From: Lachnospiraceae bacterium
Lineage (GTDB): Bacteria > Bacillota > Clostridia > Lachnospirales > Lachnospiraceae
Length of the DNA: 24,193 nt
Reading direction: 5' to 3'
Assembly (NCBI GenBank): GCA_015057205.1
Contig: SVEW01000013.1
Span: 1 to 24,193, forward strand
The notes beneath the pieces were generated by a model that searched no databases, was not told the DNA's origin, and saw nothing but the letters and a program-made list of their open reading frames with translations. Made by a program: the position numbers and the translations under genes. Positions 7,642-15,305 of this stretch are shown in pieces. Positions within the stretch are counted from its first letter, which is position 1. Every line of letters begins with the position of its first letter.

Positions 7642-9126
7642 CTATTTGCTTTTCTTTTCATATCTTGCATGAAGAACCAAAGCAATTACAGTAAAGAGAA
7701 CAGGTCCTACAATACTCCAGATTGTGGTCTGCATATCACCGTTCATAGCCGGCTCAATAATTGTAAATATGTTAGCAAATGCTACGGTTGCTGTTACTAA
7801 AACAGTGAAGATAACAGTAGCTGCATCATTCTTGAATACAACGAATGATTTCTGAATGTTCTTGTTTCTCTTGAATGCAATGAACGCACCTGAGATGAAC
7901 AAGTATGGCAATGTCATAGCTACGTTGGTCATGGAAACCAATACGTTGAAGAACTGTGCCATAGCGTCTCCACCCATAGCAATTAAGAGGTCCATTACTA
8001 CAACAACTGCACACTGAATCTTCATAGCGTTCTTAGGCATACCATCTTCCATCTTGCAGAAGTATGCTGGTAACAATCCTTCCGGAGCACCTTCGATTAA
8101 CTGTTTCAATGGTGCATAAATCAATGTAAATACAGCACCTGCTAAAGAACAGAGAATGGAGATACCCATAAAACGAGCGATTCCATTACCAAATGCAACA
8201 CAACCTGCGTTGTTCATTCCAAATACTTTTCCTAACTGGAATCCTAAGTTGTTCATAATTACATAAGATGCATTTCCCTTATGTACTGTATCACCTGCAA
8301 GAGTTGCATCCCAGTTTGTGAAGATACCTACGCAGAAAATACCGATAGCGTATCCAATTGCAATAATGAATGCTGCAATAGTAAGTCCCTTACCAAAGTT
8401 CTTTTCCGGATTCTCAGTCTGGTCAACAAGACCACCAACTGCCTCAGTTCCACCAAATGCAAACAATGCGTATACAAGGAAACCAAGTACAGAAATCGGT
8501 GCTAATAACTGTGGATTTGGAGAAACAAAAATCTTGGACATGCTTGGTACATGCTGTAATAATTTACCGCCGTTACCAATCCAAACGATTAATGCTCCAC
8601 CGATCAATAATACATTTAATGCCATACAAGCAATACCACCAACAGTAGATACTACTTTAATCTTGTCAAGACCTTTACTACTGAAGAATGTAACTACTAA
8701 AATAAATACAACTCCCAGGATACCAAGTGTCTGAGGTGCATTCAATCCAAATAAGGACCAAGTACCCGTAGTATCCTTTCCAAAAATTGCATTGGATACC
8801 GGAACCATGATACCGGATGAAATGTTTACAAGCCAAATAACATAAGATGTATACCACATAAATGTAGCAACGAATGCATATTTGGTGTTTACGCTCTTCT
8901 CCATCCAAGAGAAGATTCCACCCTTTTCATCTTTGAAAGCTGAACCATATTCAGCAATCATGAAAGCGAATGGAACGAAGAATACGATTGCAGAAATTAC
9001 ATAAAATGGAATTGCACCGTATCCCATCAAGTAGAATGATCGTGGCATGTTGTTAAACCCATAAACTGATGTGAAAATCATCAGAATCAGCGCCACCAAT
9101 GAAAGTTTTTTCTTTTCATTTGACAT
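7642..9126 (-). CDS. yjeM: Amino-acid permease, YjeM type (APC superfamily)
   Basis: A 494-residue, roughly 12-helix transporter. It closely follows the E. coli YjeM pattern as I recall it: LVALILMIFTSVYGFNNMPR, then SFYLMGYGAIPFY, EKGGIFSWM, FAFGGTEAVGGLVDQTENPE and FANIFTIIEP. YjeM belongs to the glutamate/GABA-antiporter branch of the APC superfamily, but its substrate has not been settled to my knowledge, so only amino-acid transport is inferred. AAGGAG lies a rather long 13 nt from the ATG. Its own promoter is at 9197-9225. The gene is divergent from the XRE regulator at 9372, which is the natural candidate for controlling it. Confidence 0.9.
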   Translation of the reverse strand: MSNEKKKLSLVALILMIFTSVYGFNNMPRSFYLMGYGAIPFYVISAIVFFVPFAFMIAEYGSAFKDEKGGIFSWMEKSVNTKYAFVATFMWYTSYVIWLVNISSGIMVPVSNAIFGKDTTGTWSLFGLNAPQTLGILGVVFILVVTFFSSKGLDKIKVVSTVGGIACMALNVLLIGGALIVWIGNGGKLLQHVPSMSKIFVSPNPQLLAPISVLGFLVYALFAFGGTEAVGGLVDQTENPEKNFGKGLTIAAFIIAIGYAIGIFCVGIFTNWDATLAGDTVHKGNASYVIMNNLGFQLGKVFGMNNAGCVAFGNGIARFMGISILCSLAGAVFTLIYAPLKQLIEGAPEGLLPAYFCKMEDGMPKNAMKIQCAVVVVMDLLIAMGGDAMAQFFNVLVSMTNVAMTLPYLFISGAFIAFKRNKNIQKSFVVFKNDAATVIFTVLVTATVAFANIFTIIEPAMNGDMQTTIWSIVGPVLFTVIALVLHARYEKKSK

Positions 9127-9196
9127 AATAAAAACTTTTCTCCTTTATCTTTGTATTTTTGTATATCTCCCAGCTTCGTCACGCGAAACCTTTAAT

Positions 9197-9225
9197 ACTA
9201 TAATATATTCACAACTTTATCACAA
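9197..9225 (-). promoter_or_regulatory. Promoter of the YjeM-type permease gene
   Basis: On the minus strand TTGTGA (9225-9220) and TATAGT (9202-9197) are 17 bp apart. TTGTGA is repeated 11 bp further downstream inside the spacer (TTGTGATAAAGTTGTGA), which could be part of a regulator site. Confidence 0.6.
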
Positions 9226-9240
9226 TAGTGTTTTTGTATC

Positions 9241-9269
9241 TTGACAAGAAACTTATTTTGTTTTATAAT
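9241..9269 (+). promoter_or_regulatory. Consensus sigma-A promoter of the XRE regulator
   Basis: Perfect TTGACA (9241-9246) and perfect TATAAT (9264-9269) are separated by exactly 17 bp. The predicted start is near 9276, leaving a leader of about 95 nt before the ATG at 9372. GAAAC-Y-TT motifs occur at 9185, 9248 and 9278, that is, upstream, within the spacer and at the predicted start. Confidence 0.85.
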
Positions 9270-9371
9270 CTTCTCACGAAACTTTTGGCGCGATATTTGT
9301 AGAATTTGCGATTCATTATTCCATTTGCAAGTGAATTTAATAAAATTTATTGATTTTTAGGAAACATTAAC

Positions 9372-10079
9372 ATGAACGAAAGTAATAACATTCAACAATA
9401 CGTTGGCGAGAACATTAAGAAATTTCGCCTTGCACACGGCCTTTCCTTAGAAGAGGTGGCCGCCAGGATTTACAAGAGTAAGTCCACTATTTCGAAATAC
9501 GAGAAGGGAACCATTGCCCTTGACATTGGAACCTTAGATGAGATTGCCCATGCATTAGACGTTCATCCGGCACAGTTGTTGATGACACCAACACCGGTTC
9601 GTAACGCCCCTCAACAGCAGGGATTGCTTGAAGAATTTTACATGTTCTCCTACGATGGTAAGGGCAAACGCATCATCCAGAGTATCATCGAACGATATCA
9701 TACGGATGAACCCGGAACGTATTCTATTCAATTATTTTACGACGTCCCTTCCAAGAAACAGTTGGGAGATTGCTCTGTTTTATATCAAGGCACCAGTAAT
9801 AAACACGAGGTGTTAGAGAACTATTCCCTGGTGAATTCCAGACATCCAATTGAACAAATTTGGCTTAGCTGTATCAGCGGTCTTTCACAGAGTCGCATAC
9901 AGGTTGGCTTTCTTGCCGGCTTGCTGAGTTCCACACTTTTGCCTGCTGTACGCAAGGTCGTTCTTAGTCCGAGTCCCTTAGCTGAGGATGAACTGATGGA
10001 ACATCTTGTTTTTACCAAGCAGGATCTTCAGACCATTAAGAAGCTAAATATCTTTATCATTGATGAATTCATTGCATAA
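9372..10079 (+). CDS. XRE/Cro-family transcriptional regulator
   Basis: A 235-residue protein. The N-terminal HTH_XRE domain is clear at about residues 11-70: VGENIKKFRLAHGLSLEEVA, then KSKSTISKYEKG, then LDEIAHALDVHPAQLL. The remaining 160 residues are a C-terminal domain I do not recognise, presumably for ligand sensing or dimerisation. A consensus promoter drives it, and a strong terminator overlaps its stop codon, so it is monocistronic. The ribosome binding site is weak (TAGGAAA), an odd pairing with such a strong promoter. It is divergent from the permease gene and probably regulates it. Confidence 0.88.
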   Translation: MNESNNIQQYVGENIKKFRLAHGLSLEEVAARIYKSKSTISKYEKGTIALDIGTLDEIAHALDVHPAQLLMTPTPVRNAPQQQGLLEEFYMFSYDGKGKRIIQSIIERYHTDEPGTYSIQLFYDVPSKKQLGDCSVLYQGTSNKHEVLENYSLVNSRHPIEQIWLSCISGLSQSRIQVGFLAGLLSSTLLPAVRKVVLSPSPLAEDELMEHLVFTKQDLQTIKKLNIFIIDEFIA

Positions 10080-10108
10080 GAAAAGAGCCGGTACCCGGCT
10101 CTTTTCTT
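10078..10108. terminator. Bidirectional terminator between the XRE gene and gap
   Basis: A perfect 14-bp stem (AAGAAAAGAGCCGG at 10078-10091 with its complement at 10095-10108) has a 3-nt loop. The A-rich and T-rich arms make it work in both directions. It begins within the XRE stop codon. Confidence 0.88.
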
Positions 10109-10118
10109 AATATATCTA

Positions 10119-11138
10119 TTATTTTCCTTCGCAGGTATTATAGATGTGTTTAACCAGGTCTAATACTTTACTACTGTAACCCCACTCATTATCATACCAT
10201 GCCAAGAGTTTTACAAAATGATCGTTTAACATAATTCCCGATGTCTCATCGAAAATACACGTCTCTGTACAACCCTTCAAATCTTGAGAAACAACGTCCT
10301 CATCTACATAACCCACAATACCTTTTAATTCGTTCTGAGAAGCTTCTTTTACCTTCTTGCAAATGCTCTCATAATCCGTTGCCTTCTTAAGGCGAACCGT
10401 TAAGTCCACAATTGAAACATCGTTCGTCGGCACGCGGAAGGACATACCCGTTAATTTTCCCTTCATCTCCGGAATAACCAATCCACAGGCCTTTGCTGCT
10501 CCTGTTGTTGACGGAATAATATTATTAAATACGGAACGGCCTGTTCTCCAGTCACGTCCTGCTCTAGCGTCAACAGCCTTCTGCTTGGCAGTTGCCGCAT
10601 GAATCGTTGACATCAAACCTTCTTCAATGCCATATGCATCGTTGATAATCTTAACCAATGGTGCAAGGCAGTTGGTGGTACAAGATGCGTTGCTAACCAC
10701 ATCGTACTCCGGTTTATACGTTTCATGATTGACACCCATAACAAAGGTCGGCATCACACTATCTTTGGACGGTGCAGTAATTACAACCTTCTTAGCACCG
10801 GATTTCAAATGCGCACCGGCCTGCTCTACTGTATTAAAAGCACCTGTAGATTCAATAATATACTCAGCACCGCAACTCTTCCAATCAATCTTCTCAATCT
10901 CACTTTCGCTGAACACATGAATCTTCTTTCCATTGACGATAATACAATCTTCTCCGGCTTCTACTGTCCCAGGAAATCTTCCATGCACACTGTCGTAACG
11001 AATCATGTAAACCATATGCGGAATATCGGCATTTCTTAAATTAATTCCACAAAGGTTAAACTCATCGTTTCTTTCCATGATAAGCCTGAAAATAACTCCA
11101 CCAATTCGTCCAAATCCGTTGATTCCTACGTTAATCAT
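10119..11138 (-). CDS. gap: Glyceraldehyde-3-phosphate dehydrogenase with atypical coenzyme loop
   Basis: A 339-residue phosphorylating GAPDH that interconverts glyceraldehyde 3-phosphate and 1,3-bisphosphoglycerate. The Rossmann motif GINGFGRIG is at residues 5-13. The catalytic Cys153 is in SNASCTTNCLAP, and the C-terminus has WYDNEWGYS. The start at 11138 is chosen because AGGGGATT precedes it and the usual family N-terminus begins there; the upstream extension to 11252 carries the promoter. In NAD-specific enzymes an Asp follows VN/IN near residue 33 (VNDL or INDL). Here the segment reads GINLRNADIP, with Leu at that place and an extra residue, so NADP use or dual specificity is possible. 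It is monocistronic, between terminators. Confidence 0.92.
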   Translation of the reverse strand: MINVGINGFGRIGGVIFRLIMERNDEFNLCGINLRNADIPHMVYMIRYDSVHGRFPGTVEAGEDCIIVNGKKIHVFSESEIEKIDWKSCGAEYIIESTGAFNTVEQAGAHLKSGAKKVVITAPSKDSVMPTFVMGVNHETYKPEYDVVSNASCTTNCLAPLVKIINDAYGIEEGLMSTIHAATAKQKAVDARAGRDWRTGRSVFNNIIPSTTGAAKACGLVIPEMKGKLTGMSFRVPTNDVSIVDLTVRLKKATDYESICKKVKEASQNELKGIVGYVDEDVVSQDLKGCTETCIFDETSGIMLNDHFVKLLAWYDNEWGYSSKVLDLVKHIYNTCEGK

Positions 11139-11210
11139 TGCTAATCCCCTTTTTCTTGAATTATAATAAAATGTATGTCCGGCTTCCACAGTTTCCAGAC
11201 ACCAAGAGAG

Positions 11211-11256
11211 ATTGTAACACTCTCCCACATTTCTTGCAACGGGAAATTGCAAGAAA
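11211..11256 (-). promoter_or_regulatory. gap promoter overlapped by an operator-like palindrome
   Basis: On the minus strand TTGCAA (11239-11234) and TACAAT (11216-11211) are separated by 17 bp, with a start expected about 65 nt before the gap ATG. The -35 hexamer forms one arm of a 10-bp perfect inverted repeat, TTTCTTGCAA (11230-11239) and TTGCAAGAAA (11247-11256), with a 7-bp centre. This is a good candidate for a repressor or activator site. Confidence 0.65.
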
Positions 11257-11293
11257 AATGTATTAAATTAGGAACTATCTGCACAACTGCCAG

Positions 11294-11337
11294 ACAAAAA
11301 AAGGAAGCAGAGTACTATGGGCACAGTTCTCTGCTTC
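11294..11337 (-). terminator. Terminator of the 82-residue protein gene
   Basis: On the minus strand GAAGCAGAG (11337-11329) pairs with CTCTGCTTC (11312-11304) around a 16-nt loop, followed by a run of T residues (11301-11295). It lies about 45 nt after the stop codon of the small gene. Confidence 0.8.
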
Positions 11338-11381
11338 TGAAGTGGTTTTTTGTGACAAAATAATACAAGGGAGGCGGATTA

Positions 11382-11630
11382 TTATGCGTTCTTCAACTGC
11401 AAATAATCGTCTCCTGTGCGCAACGAAACAACTGCTGCACGAACCTGTCTAGCTGCACTAGCTGCAAGACGTCTGATCTTCTTCTGCTCTACAGGTGGCT
11501 CCAAATTGAAAGGATTCATGTTACCTTCCATGTTGTAAACCTGCTCCTGCTCAAACCATTTATCATAGTCAGATGCAAAATTAATAGTGCTTATTCCGTT
11601 TCCTGCATAGTCTCTTTCCATCAATCTCAT
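11382..11630 (-). CDS. Small protein of unknown function (82 residues)
   Basis: I do not recognise this protein. It has no cysteine, no signal peptide and no membrane segment. Residues 1-48 are acidic and aromatic (DYDKWFEQEQVYN). Residues 49-72 are a basic, alanine-rich stretch (QKKIRRLAASAARQVRAAVV) likely to form an amphipathic helix. The tail is TGDDYLQLKNA. That it is a real gene is supported by AAGGAGAG six bases before the ATG, a near-consensus promoter 50 nt upstream and a terminator downstream, so it is probably a well-expressed single-gene unit. A nucleic-acid-binding or membrane-surface role would fit the basic helix, but this is only a guess. Confidence 0.75.
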   Translation of the reverse strand: MRLMERDYAGNGISTINFASDYDKWFEQEQVYNMEGNMNPFNLEPPVEQKKIRRLAASAARQVRAAVVSLRTGDDYLQLKNA

Positions 11631-11679
11631 GTCTTACTCTCCTTTTGTTTGCTAAACATTCATCTTCAATCCTCGATGG

Positions 11680-11708
11680 ATTCTACTCTCATTTTTGCAT
11701 CTTGTCAA
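11680..11708 (-). promoter_or_regulatory. Promoter of the 82-residue protein gene
   Basis: On the minus strand a perfect TTGACA (11708-11703) and TAGAAT (11685-11680) are separated by 17 bp. The predicted leader is about 43 nt. Confidence 0.8.
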
Positions 11709-11772
11709 CAGTTTTTTTTAACTATTCATGTATTTACTTTAATACAACTGTATTTAGGACTTTTTTGTATTT

Positions 11773-12984
11773 TTATTTTAACGCCTTTAAAATTGCCTTT
11801 GCTGCCTGCAATTCCTGGGCCGTTGGCTCATATTCTTCGCAGTATCGCGTCTTTATGTAGAGTTCACGAAGCGCTCTTGCTTTTGCATTTTTCTCTTCAT
11901 GCAAGTCTACCCGTTTCAAAATATCTTCACTGGTATCTTCCGGTTTCACTGAAAATCCAATTTTCCTGACATATTGAAGATACTGTCGATAATATCCGCG
12001 CATTTTCCCACGTTTTCCTTTTTCTCTTACGAAAAAGCGCTCTCTATCCGACAATCCCTCGATGACAAAGCTTTTTTTGTTAAGTTTAAAAATGTTGTGT
12101 TTTACTCTGCCAAAATCAAACTGCGGAATTAGAAAATATAAAACCACCGCCACAACAACCACAATAAGAACACCAACAATTACCCGTCCTGTGACAGGAT
12201 CGATTTCCTTAAGTTGGGACGTCAACTCCGTTTCATTCCAAATATACGTTTTCCCGGTTTCTCTGGGATACGGCTTTCCGGTTATCTTGCATTCACAATG
12301 CATATAGCAATCGTATGCCCATTCCTTGATAAAAACAATTCCCTCCACAAAAAACCGTAAAATCAGCCCGAAAATCAGAAATCCATTCTTAGCAATCTTA
12401 ATCCATGGGATAACATCCAGCCGCGTCAACTGTTTTGCCAAAAATCCCATGATGCCAACGCCACACATCAATCCTACCAGGTTCACCAGTCGGGACATCC
12501 GATCTGCCGCCATTCCTAACCGAAGCTGATGCAATACATAACTTCCCAAAAGCACATGGGCACTCAGTATAACATAGGGATCTGCTCTGTTGCTCTCCTG
12601 ATAGAAGGAAACCAAAAACATAAACAGAATCATCAGGCCTGCCGCAACTACCAACTGTGCAAAATACACCCGCCGATAGGAATGATACTCCATATCATAC
12701 GTTTCACCATACGCAACCATCATCAAATAGATAACCACGACTGCTACGTAAACCTGCATGGGCAAAATGTCCGTACAAAATACCGCCACCCCCGGCAACA
12801 CCGTAGGAATATAGCGCAAAATCCATTTTTCCCGCAGGCTGTAAGACGCATATGAAGCAATCGCCGTACTCACAAAAACAGCCACCAAATATTGCCATAT
12901 ATCCGTCGCCTTGAACTCTGTCAAAACAAATGCCTCTATCAAACACACCGTACTCAGACTTTTGACAACCGTCAATTCTCTCAT
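11773..12984 (-). CDS. Membrane protein with DUF4129-like C-terminus (second paralog)
   Basis: A 403-residue membrane protein. About six or seven helices fill residues 10-220, a further helix (VIVGVLIVVVVAVVLYFLIP) lies near 270-290, and a charged cytoplasmic tail ends in LRELYIKTRYCEEYEPTAQE. That tail resembles DUF4129, the C-terminal module of TgpA-type transglutaminase proteins; the transglutaminase core is absent. It is a paralog of the preceding gene product: both open with V-[CV]KSLS.VCLIEAFVL and share RY[IV]P.VLPG and ILFMFLVSF. It follows that gene after 15 nt with GGGAGG as ribosome binding site and is last in the moxR operon. Function unknown; an envelope role is inferred from context. 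Confidence 0.8.
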   Translation of the reverse strand: MRELTVVKSLSTVCLIEAFVLTEFKATDIWQYLVAVFVSTAIASYASYSLREKWILRYIPTVLPGVAVFCTDILPMQVYVAVVVIYLMMVAYGETYDMEYHSYRRVYFAQLVVAAGLMILFMFLVSFYQESNRADPYVILSAHVLLGSYVLHQLRLGMAADRMSRLVNLVGLMCGVGIMGFLAKQLTRLDVIPWIKIAKNGFLIFGLILRFFVEGIVFIKEWAYDCYMHCECKITGKPYPRETGKTYIWNETELTSQLKEIDPVTGRVIVGVLIVVVVAVVLYFLIPQFDFGRVKHNIFKLNKKSFVIEGLSDRERFFVREKGKRGKMRGYYRQYLQYVRKIGFSVKPEDTSEDILKRVDLHEEKNAKARALRELYIKTRYCEEYEPTAQELQAAKAILKALK

Positions 12985-12999
12985 ACCGGCACCTCCCGT

Positions 13000-14229
13000 T
13001 TATTTCCGCATTTCACTTTTTAATTCCCGTACCAGTTCTCTTACCTGGCGAACTTCTTCTCCTGTAGGATTGTAATCCTCCTTATAGCGCACCCGAATAT
13101 ATGCCTCTCGCAAGCGGTCATTCTTTTCTTTTGTATGCCCATATCTTTCCATCCGTTCCTGAACATCTGCGCTCGTATCGCACTCATAAAACACATATCC
13201 GTTTTGTTTTCCTTTGCGGAGACAATTGCTATAACTGTTGCGGATTTTTTCACGATTCCCATGTCCGCGTTTGGCTTTTCGCGGCATACTCTCCAATCGT
13301 TCAAAGGTAAATCCGCGTACACCTGCTACCCTTGACCGGAAGTGATACCGGTCCCTCAGCTTATAGTAGATAAACACCACAATTGCCAAAACAACCAGCA
13401 CTGCCAAAGCAATTCCAAACGCGAGAAGCCAATTATCATTCATCTCCGGTACATTTGATGTCCTTTTGGGCTGCTTGAAACGACTTTCCCCAACCTTGAC
13501 TTTATCGATGATTTTTTTATGCATGATGTTCTCTTCTTCTAACTTATGCACTTTTTTTCCAAGGGGAGTACCTGCTTTCATGAATAATTGAGTCACTAAA
13601 TTTAGCAAAATTCCAATCGGCAAAAGCAAAAAGCTGATTATTTCGCCTGCATCCAGCATCAATAAAATTTTTATGATTCCGGTCAAAAACACAGCCATTC
13701 CGACTACACCAACTAAAAGTACTACGTTCAGTACTTTTTCCCGTCCATCTTTCTCAATGCCCAGACGGGCCTGACGCAATACATAACTTCCCAATAATAC
13801 GTGAGCAATCAATATCGCATACGGCTCCACTCTATCACTACGCTGAACAAAGGAAACCAGAAACATAAACAGTATCGTCAAGCCTCCCGCTATCAACAGC
13901 ATAATCCCAAAAGCCCGGCGATAGGTCTGATACTCTACGTCGTACAAATTGCCATATGCTACCAGCATCAGGTAGATAATCACTACCGACACGTAAAGTT
14001 GCAAGAAAAGATTTTGTGTAAAAAAGACTGCCATTCCGGGCAAAACCATAGGAACATAGCGTAGAATCCCTTTTTCCTGCAAGCAATACGAGATATCAGC
14101 CCCAACCACTGTGCCCAACATAATTGCCAGAAGATAGGGCCATATATCCACAAACCTGCACTCCACCAGAACGAAGGCTTCTATCAAGCATACCATGCTA
14201 AGACTCTTGCATACCATCAGTTCTTTCAT
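13000..14229 (-). CDS. Membrane protein with DUF4129-like C-terminus (first paralog)
   Basis: A 409-residue protein with the same plan as its neighbour: N-terminal multi-helix domain (residues 8-220), a hydrophilic linker (about 225-265), one helix (WLLAFGIALAVLVVLAIVVF) and a basic tail ending LREAYIRVRYKEDYNPTGEE, which resembles DUF4129. The start at 14229 is preferred over 14268 because AGGAGG precedes it and its ATG overlaps the TGA of the DUF58 gene (ATGA), giving translational coupling. It has no transglutaminase motif. In MoxR-DUF58-transglutaminase operons the third gene usually carries DUF4129 together with the peptidase-like core, so this looks like the same slot occupied by a reduced version. 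Confidence 0.8.
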   Translation of the reverse strand: MKELMVCKSLSMVCLIEAFVLVECRFVDIWPYLLAIMLGTVVGADISYCLQEKGILRYVPMVLPGMAVFFTQNLFLQLYVSVVIIYLMLVAYGNLYDVEYQTYRRAFGIMLLIAGGLTILFMFLVSFVQRSDRVEPYAILIAHVLLGSYVLRQARLGIEKDGREKVLNVVLLVGVVGMAVFLTGIIKILLMLDAGEIISFLLLPIGILLNLVTQLFMKAGTPLGKKVHKLEEENIMHKKIIDKVKVGESRFKQPKRTSNVPEMNDNWLLAFGIALAVLVVLAIVVFIYYKLRDRYHFRSRVAGVRGFTFERLESMPRKAKRGHGNREKIRNSYSNCLRKGKQNGYVFYECDTSADVQERMERYGHTKEKNDRLREAYIRVRYKEDYNPTGEEVRQVRELVRELKSEMRK

Positions 14230-15305
14230 GGTTTTTCCTCCTGTATTCCCTTTCCTTCCAGAATGCAAACCTCGTAATCCGATATCCCACGCAAAATTTC
14301 AAGCGCTTTATCGCTGTTTGCCCGCAAAGGCGGTGTAACAAGAATGTAACTGGTTCCGCTTTTTTTCCGCTTACTGCAACGCATGGCAAGTTCTTCAAAG
14401 GTTCCGAGGCACTGTCCATTCGCACTGCCTAATCCATACATTAAGGCGCGAAAATGTTTTTCTCCCAATCCCTCTTCCATCCAGGATAAACTTCCTATCG
14501 GACTTCGCAAGTCGCCATTGGTGTAAAATTCATAAGGCAGATGCATCTGCTCTAATTTTTCACAGGCAGTACGTACAATCTCGTAGCAAGACTCCAACTG
14601 CTCCAGTGTTCCGTTTTCTACATTCAACACCACTACCACGTTGGTCTCTGTGGTATGGTCGTACTGCTTAACATACAGCTCTCCGCTTCGGGCCGTCTTG
14701 GTCCAGGAAATGCTTTTCATAGGCTCGCGTCCGGTGTATTCCCTAAATCCCATGGTTAAAACCGGATCTTCAAAAATAAACCGGCGAACAGAAATATCTC
14801 CCATCAGTCCGCCCAAAGTCTTCAGAGCCACCGGGTCATCTGTATTTCGTGGCATTATTACCATTTTTTCCCGTTGGGTTCCATTTCGTATATAAGATTT
14901 CACGCCCAGCAAATCGCCCACTTCAATCTTATATTCGTTGCGCTCATATTCGCCTCGTCGTGGAAGGGAAAAGCGCATTTTCAGTTTTGCTTTGGAACGA
15001 GGTAATACATACATCTTGAAATTTGATGCCAAATTAAATAATAACGCGCTGATATTTCTGGCCATCCACTCATCGCTTTCCTCAATCCTGATGTCTTTTG
15101 GCAGGTTTTCAAATACCCGCACATACATCATAGGCAAATATCCAGTATTGGTCACCACAGCCGTCTGCGTAATTACTTCCCCCGGCTCAGCCAGAATCCG
15201 GTCATATTCCGAACGATAACTGATATGGTTCATGGCTCTTTCCGACCAATGAAACTCCAGATAAAGCACCAGAGCAATCAGCACCACAACAATTGCGATA
15301 ATCAT
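14226..15305 (-). CDS. DUF58 domain protein
   Basis: A 359-residue protein with one N-terminal membrane helix (residues 2-17) and the DUF58 signature around 195-225: FREYTGREPMKSISWTKTAR followed by SGELYVKQYD. The C-terminal half (NVVVVLNVENG onwards) is the VWA-like fold typical of this family. DUF58 proteins are regularly encoded next to MoxR ATPases; the pair is thought to act as an ATPase and its adaptor in assembling or modifying membrane or envelope complexes. It overlaps moxR by ATGA at 15302-15305 and the next gene by ATGA at 14226-14229, so all three are translationally linked. Confidence 0.9.
   Translation of the reverse strand: MIIAIVVVLIALVLYLEFHWSERAMNHISYRSEYDRILAEPGEVITQTAVVTNTGYLPMMYVRVFENLPKDIRIEESDEWMARNISALLFNLASNFKMYVLPRSKAKLKMRFSLPRRGEYERNEYKIEVGDLLGVKSYIRNGTQREKMVIMPRNTDDPVALKTLGGLMGDISVRRFIFEDPVLTMGFREYTGREPMKSISWTKTARSGELYVKQYDHTTETNVVVVLNVENGTLEQLESCYEIVRTACEKLEQMHLPYEFYTNGDLRSPIGSLSWMEEGLGEKHFRALMYGLGSANGQCLGTFEELAMRCSKRKKSGTSYILVTPPLRANSDKALEILRGISDYEVCILEGKGIQEEKP

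Noticed and set aside
8281..8734. Several plus-strand open frames within the permease gene
   Set aside because: They are shadows of a strongly conserved membrane protein on the other strand and lack start signals.
11139..11252. N-terminal extension of GAPDH to 11252
   Set aside because: The extra 38 residues match no GAPDH, and the region contains the promoter and palindrome; the internal ATG at 11138 has a ribosome binding site.
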